Below are positions 58,927-60,847 of a stretch of DNA of 60,847 bases, piece after piece. Location: positions 75,603-136,449 of the forward strand of contig JAGPCT010000006.1 of the NCBI GenBank assembly GCA_018057925.1, read 5' to 3'. Both the position numbers and the translations under genes were made by a program. Position 1 is the first letter of the stretch. Every line of letters begins with the position of its first letter. This DNA comes from Saprospiraceae bacterium (GTDB lineage Bacteria > Bacteroidota > Bacteroidia > Chitinophagales > Saprospiraceae). The notes beneath the pieces were generated by a model. The model was not told the origin of the DNA, ran no database searches, and saw only the letters and a program-made list of their open reading frames with translations.

Positions 58927-60033
58927 ATGCGTAAAAACGTATTTTTTTATTTCTTGGCATTTGCCATTACCATGATTGTGGGATGTGCTGCAGTTGGTAA
59001 ATCAGGATTTACTCTTACCGGTGAAATTGCAGATGCAGCCAATATGGAAGCATCCTTAGAACGATTGGGTGCCAACAACCAATCCATACCTGTAGGAAAA
59101 GCTCAATTAGACAATAAGGGTAATTTTAAAATTACCTCAGATGAAGTAATAAAAGCAGGCGTATATAAATTGACCATCGGGAGCAAAATCGCTCCAATTA
59201 TTGTGGATGGGAAGGAAAATGACGTAAAAATCAAAGGGAATTTAAGCTCATTTGATGATCTTAGCTTTGTGATAACGGGAGCTAAAGGCACATCAGAATT
59301 TCAAAATGCTGTCCAAAAAGCTCTTTCCAAGTCTCTTGATGATGAAAGTGCAAAAAAGCTAATCGAAGGTGCAACAAATCCATACGCCGCTATGCAAATA
59401 GCTATGTTGACTTTGCGCAGTCCTAAAGATGTTGCTGTTCATAACGCAGTTTTAGAGAGATTAAAGAAAATGGACCCCACTTCAGATTACATTAGTGGCT
59501 ACCAATCTATGATTACTCAAATGTCCTCTCCTCAACCAAGTCAATCCGGCGGCATTTCTGTAGGTCAAGAAGCCCCGGAAATCGTTTTGCCTAATCCTGA
59601 AGGAAAAAACATCGCCTTATCTTCACTAAAAGGGAAAGTCGTTTTGCTTGATTTTTGGGCTAGCTGGTGTGGACCGTGCCGTGCAGCTAATCCACATGTC
59701 GTTGAAATTTACAATAAATATAAAGATAAAGGATTTACTGTATATAGTGTATCTTTAGATGGATTGGATGACAGAGCGCGTGCCAATATGAGTCCTGAAC
59801 AATTTGAAACGCAATTAGCAGCGTCCAAAACAAAGTGGACTCAAGCCATTCAACAAGATAAACTTACTTGGGACAGTCATGTAAGTGATCTAAAAAAATG
59901 GAATAGCGCCGCCGCTCAACTTTATGGTGTAAATTCAATACCACGGACATTTTTGATCGGCAAAGATGGGAAAATTGTCGCTGTAAATCCACGTACTAAT
60001 CTTGAAGAAGAGCTCTTGAAAGTCCTTAACTAA
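58927..60033 (+). CDS. TlpA-like thiol:disulfide oxidoreductase lipoprotein (DUF4369-like N-terminus)
   Basis: A 368-residue lipoprotein. Signal FYFLAFAITMIVGC places the lipid-anchored Cys at residue 20. The N-terminal domain (FTLTGEIADAANMEASLERL..., about residues 30-130) resembles the beta-sandwich DUF4369 found ahead of thioredoxins in Bacteroidota. The C-terminal thioredoxin-like domain has KGKVVLLDFWASWCGPCRAA (CxxC at 248-251) and the cis-Pro region NSIPRTFLI. It keeps periplasmic proteins reduced or isomerises disulfides. A Cys-rich exported repeat protein lies 6 kb upstream (47882), a possible but unproven client. Followed by an 18-bp inverted repeat. Confidence 0.95.
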   Translation: MRKNVFFYFLAFAITMIVGCAAVGKSGFTLTGEIADAANMEASLERLGANNQSIPVGKAQLDNKGNFKITSDEVIKAGVYKLTIGSKIAPIIVDGKENDVKIKGNLSSFDDLSFVITGAKGTSEFQNAVQKALSKSLDDESAKKLIEGATNPYAAMQIAMLTLRSPKDVAVHNAVLERLKKMDPTSDYISGYQSMITQMSSPQPSQSGGISVGQEAPEIVLPNPEGKNIALSSLKGKVVLLDFWASWCGPCRAANPHVVEIYNKYKDKGFTVYSVSLDGLDDRARANMSPEQFETQLAASKTKWTQAIQQDKLTWDSHVSDLKKWNSAAAQLYGVNSIPRTFLIGKDGKIVAVNPRTNLEEELLKVLN

Positions 60034-60065
60034 GAGGCTTTAACTCAAATTTTTGCCTTCATCCC

Positions 60066-60128
60066 ATAATTTTACCACTATACTTTCAAAATTGGATTCT
60101 CCATAGGAATGTATAGTGGTAAAATTAT
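60066..60128. repeat. Perfect 18-bp inverted repeat after the TlpA-like gene
   Basis: ATAATTTTACCACTATAC (60066-60083) pairs exactly with GTATAGTGGTAAAATTAT (60111-60128) around a 27-base loop. It may terminate the upstream gene, although no T-run follows. Its sequence is unrelated to the other two long inverted repeats in the window. Confidence 0.8.
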
Positions 60129-60204
60129 CGACAATCTCACAACTTCAATGTATTCCACACCACATCCTAACAATTAATCCGTATTAAAAGGAAATCGGTC
60201 GCTT

Positions 60205-60708
60205 TTATTTGTGATTAATAATTTTTTTGCGCACTTTACTCAAAAATTCAGGTGACATACCTAGATAAGATGCAATATGGTATTGAGGTATTCTATTAAG
60301 CAAATCACTTTCAAAACTTAGAAAATCAAGATACTTATTGCGTGCATTTGTTGCCATCATGACCCGAAGCCTATTCTGTAAATAAATGGTGTACTTCACG
60401 ATAAAAGTTTTAAAGGCAACTTTAAACTTTGGATTTGATTCACACAACAATGCCTTGCCTTCTTTATTCAAAACCAGATAGGTACATTCTTCTAATGTCT
60501 CTATGGTATATAATGAAGGTTTTATGTTTTCATAAGAATCATAATCACAAAACCAGCAATTCTCTGTAAAAAATCCCAGGTTTAAATCATCCTCTGCATC
60601 ATTATTACAATACATCCTGACACAACCTTTTATCAAGAAAATCTCAAAATTGCATTGATTTCCCGCTTTTAAGATATTGAATTTCTTAGGTGCATGCCGC
60701 AATTGCAA
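60205..60708 (-). CDS. Crp/Fnr-family transcriptional regulator (start unresolved)
   Basis: A cNMP-binding-domain regulator. From the TTG at 60708 it is 167 residues (the family is usually about 190), with FEIFLIKGCVRMYC in the sensor domain and a C-terminal HTH, RIPQYHIASYLGMSPEFLSKVRKKI. The frame stays open 32 codons further upstream to a stop at 60805-60807, and the extra residues (TFTELLLKYYVKILELGFNQ) look like the missing N-terminal helix. That extension has no ATG, GTG or TTG. The start may therefore be non-canonical, the TTG may be real, or the gene may be damaged. It is divergent from the gene starting at 60824. Confidence 0.8.
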   Translation of the reverse strand: MQLRHAPKKFNILKAGNQCNFEIFLIKGCVRMYCNNDAEDDLNLGFFTENCWFCDYDSYENIKPSLYTIETLEECTYLVLNKEGKALLCESNPKFKVAFKTFIVKYTIYLQNRLRVMMATNARNKYLDFLSFESDLLNRIPQYHIASYLGMSPEFLSKVRKKIINHK

Positions 60709-60737
60709 TTGTTGATTAAACCCTAACTCTAAAATTT

Positions 60738-60745
60738 TTACGTAA
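60738..60745. promoter_or_regulatory. Palindrome TTACGTAA, candidate operator 1
   Basis: Perfect 8-bp palindrome between the divergent regulator and the partial gene. Repeated at 60805-60812, 67 bases away, flanking the plus-strand promoter. Confidence 0.4.
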
Positions 60746-60770
60746 TATTTTAATAAAAGCTCAGTAAATG

Positions 60771-60802
60771 TTTGGTTACCGAACTTTTTTATCCTATATT
60801 TG
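60771..60802 (+). promoter_or_regulatory. Consensus promoter TTTG-N20-TATATTTG
   Basis: TTTG at 60771-60774 and TATATTTG at 60795-60802, 20 bases apart: an exact Bacteroidota promoter. It faces the partial gene at 60824, 21 bases downstream. Confidence 0.75.
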
Positions 60803-60804
60803 TA

Positions 60805-60812
60805 TTACGTAA
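60805..60812. promoter_or_regulatory. Palindrome TTACGTAA, candidate operator 2
   Basis: Second copy of the 8-bp palindrome, lying over the expected transcription start of the promoter at 60771-60802, where a bound repressor would block it. It sits in a longer near-palindrome (GTATTACGTAAATAC). Confidence 0.4.
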
Positions 60813-60823
60813 ATACGGTATAT

Positions 60824-60847
60824 ATGAATCATGAATACCCGGATTGG
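60824..60847 (+). CDS. Start of a divergent gene, cut by the window end
   Basis: ATG at 60824 opens MNHEYPDW and runs off the window. The consensus promoter just upstream supports it. Too short to identify; probably a target of the adjacent Crp/Fnr-type regulator. Confidence 0.5.

Noticed and set aside
1-60847. tRNA, rRNA, riboswitch, CRISPR array, transposase or prophage genes
   Set aside because: Read both strands of the intergenic stretches for T-loop motifs, spaced repeats and transposase motifs; none was convincing. This was done by eye, so a weak tRNA could be missed.

Overview
The window reads as an AT-rich chromosomal segment from a member of the Bacteroidota, most likely a Saprospiraceae-like lineage. 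This placement rests on gene content: a type IX secretion (T9SS)/gliding block (gldJ, a PorP/SprF-family protein, porU, porV), T9SS cargo with C-terminal sorting domains, SprB-type adhesin repeats, several protein families typical of Bacteroidota, and many promoters of the Bacteroidota form TTTG-N~20-TAnnTTTG. No rRNA, tRNA, CRISPR array, transposase, integrase or phage gene was found. No exotic multi-gene defence or biosynthetic system is evident. The most unusual material is in the intergenic DNA.

Layout. 0-5.5 kb: the first 127 bases are an exact copy of 646-772 (probably an assembly-graph artefact). They are followed by a gene fragment, a small hypothetical gene, a polytopic membrane protein, a metallo-beta-lactamase/beta-CASP nuclease, a Spo0M-like protein and a gene-poor stretch holding a 40-residue membrane peptide gene. 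5.6-18.5 kb: an M29 aminopeptidase; menC-menE preceded by three tiny membrane proteins; a 1170-residue outer-membrane protein; tsaD; a DUF3822-like gene overlapping rsmD; an HTH protein; ung. 19-30 kb: an undecaprenyl-phosphate glycosyl-1-phosphate transferase, pyk, dut, a TPR protein and a thiolase on the plus strand, then a minus-strand set of a ChrA-like transporter, a Cys-tailed peptide, a cobalamin adenosyltransferase and a PgpH-type HD phosphodiesterase. 30-36 kb: proline dehydrogenase, an M20 amidohydrolase overlapping pgk, an OmpA-family protein and an arginase-like protein that seems to lack its metal ligands. 36-46 kb: murF, gldJ, PorP/SprF-like, porU, porV, ending at purC. 46-60.8 kb: a small Nudix-like remnant, a 1537-residue cohesin/SprB-repeat adhesin, a secreted serine beta-lactamase-like protein, ileS, an NlpC/P60 peptidase, a TlpA-like lipoprotein, a Crp/Fnr-type regulator and the first codons of a divergent gene.

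How it works together. GldJ, PorU, PorV and the PorP-like protein belong to the T9SS outer-membrane export and attachment machinery. The adhesin and the beta-lactamase-like protein carry T9SS C-terminal signals and are probable clients. The rest is mostly housekeeping: glycolysis (pyk, pgk), menaquinone (menC, menE), nucleotide hygiene (dut, ung), purines (purC) and translation (tsaD, rsmD, ileS).

Intergenic signals. A dispersed element of about 150 bp folds into three consecutive hairpins. It has two near-complete copies (47465-47617, 58438-58592; about 92% identical) and at least three degenerate pieces (1877-1927, 4629-4668, 18542-18608). The apical loop of its central hairpin is exactly inverted between the two full copies. 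There are also three unrelated long perfect inverted repeats, and a terminator hairpin that supplies the stop codons of both flanking convergent genes (porV and purC).
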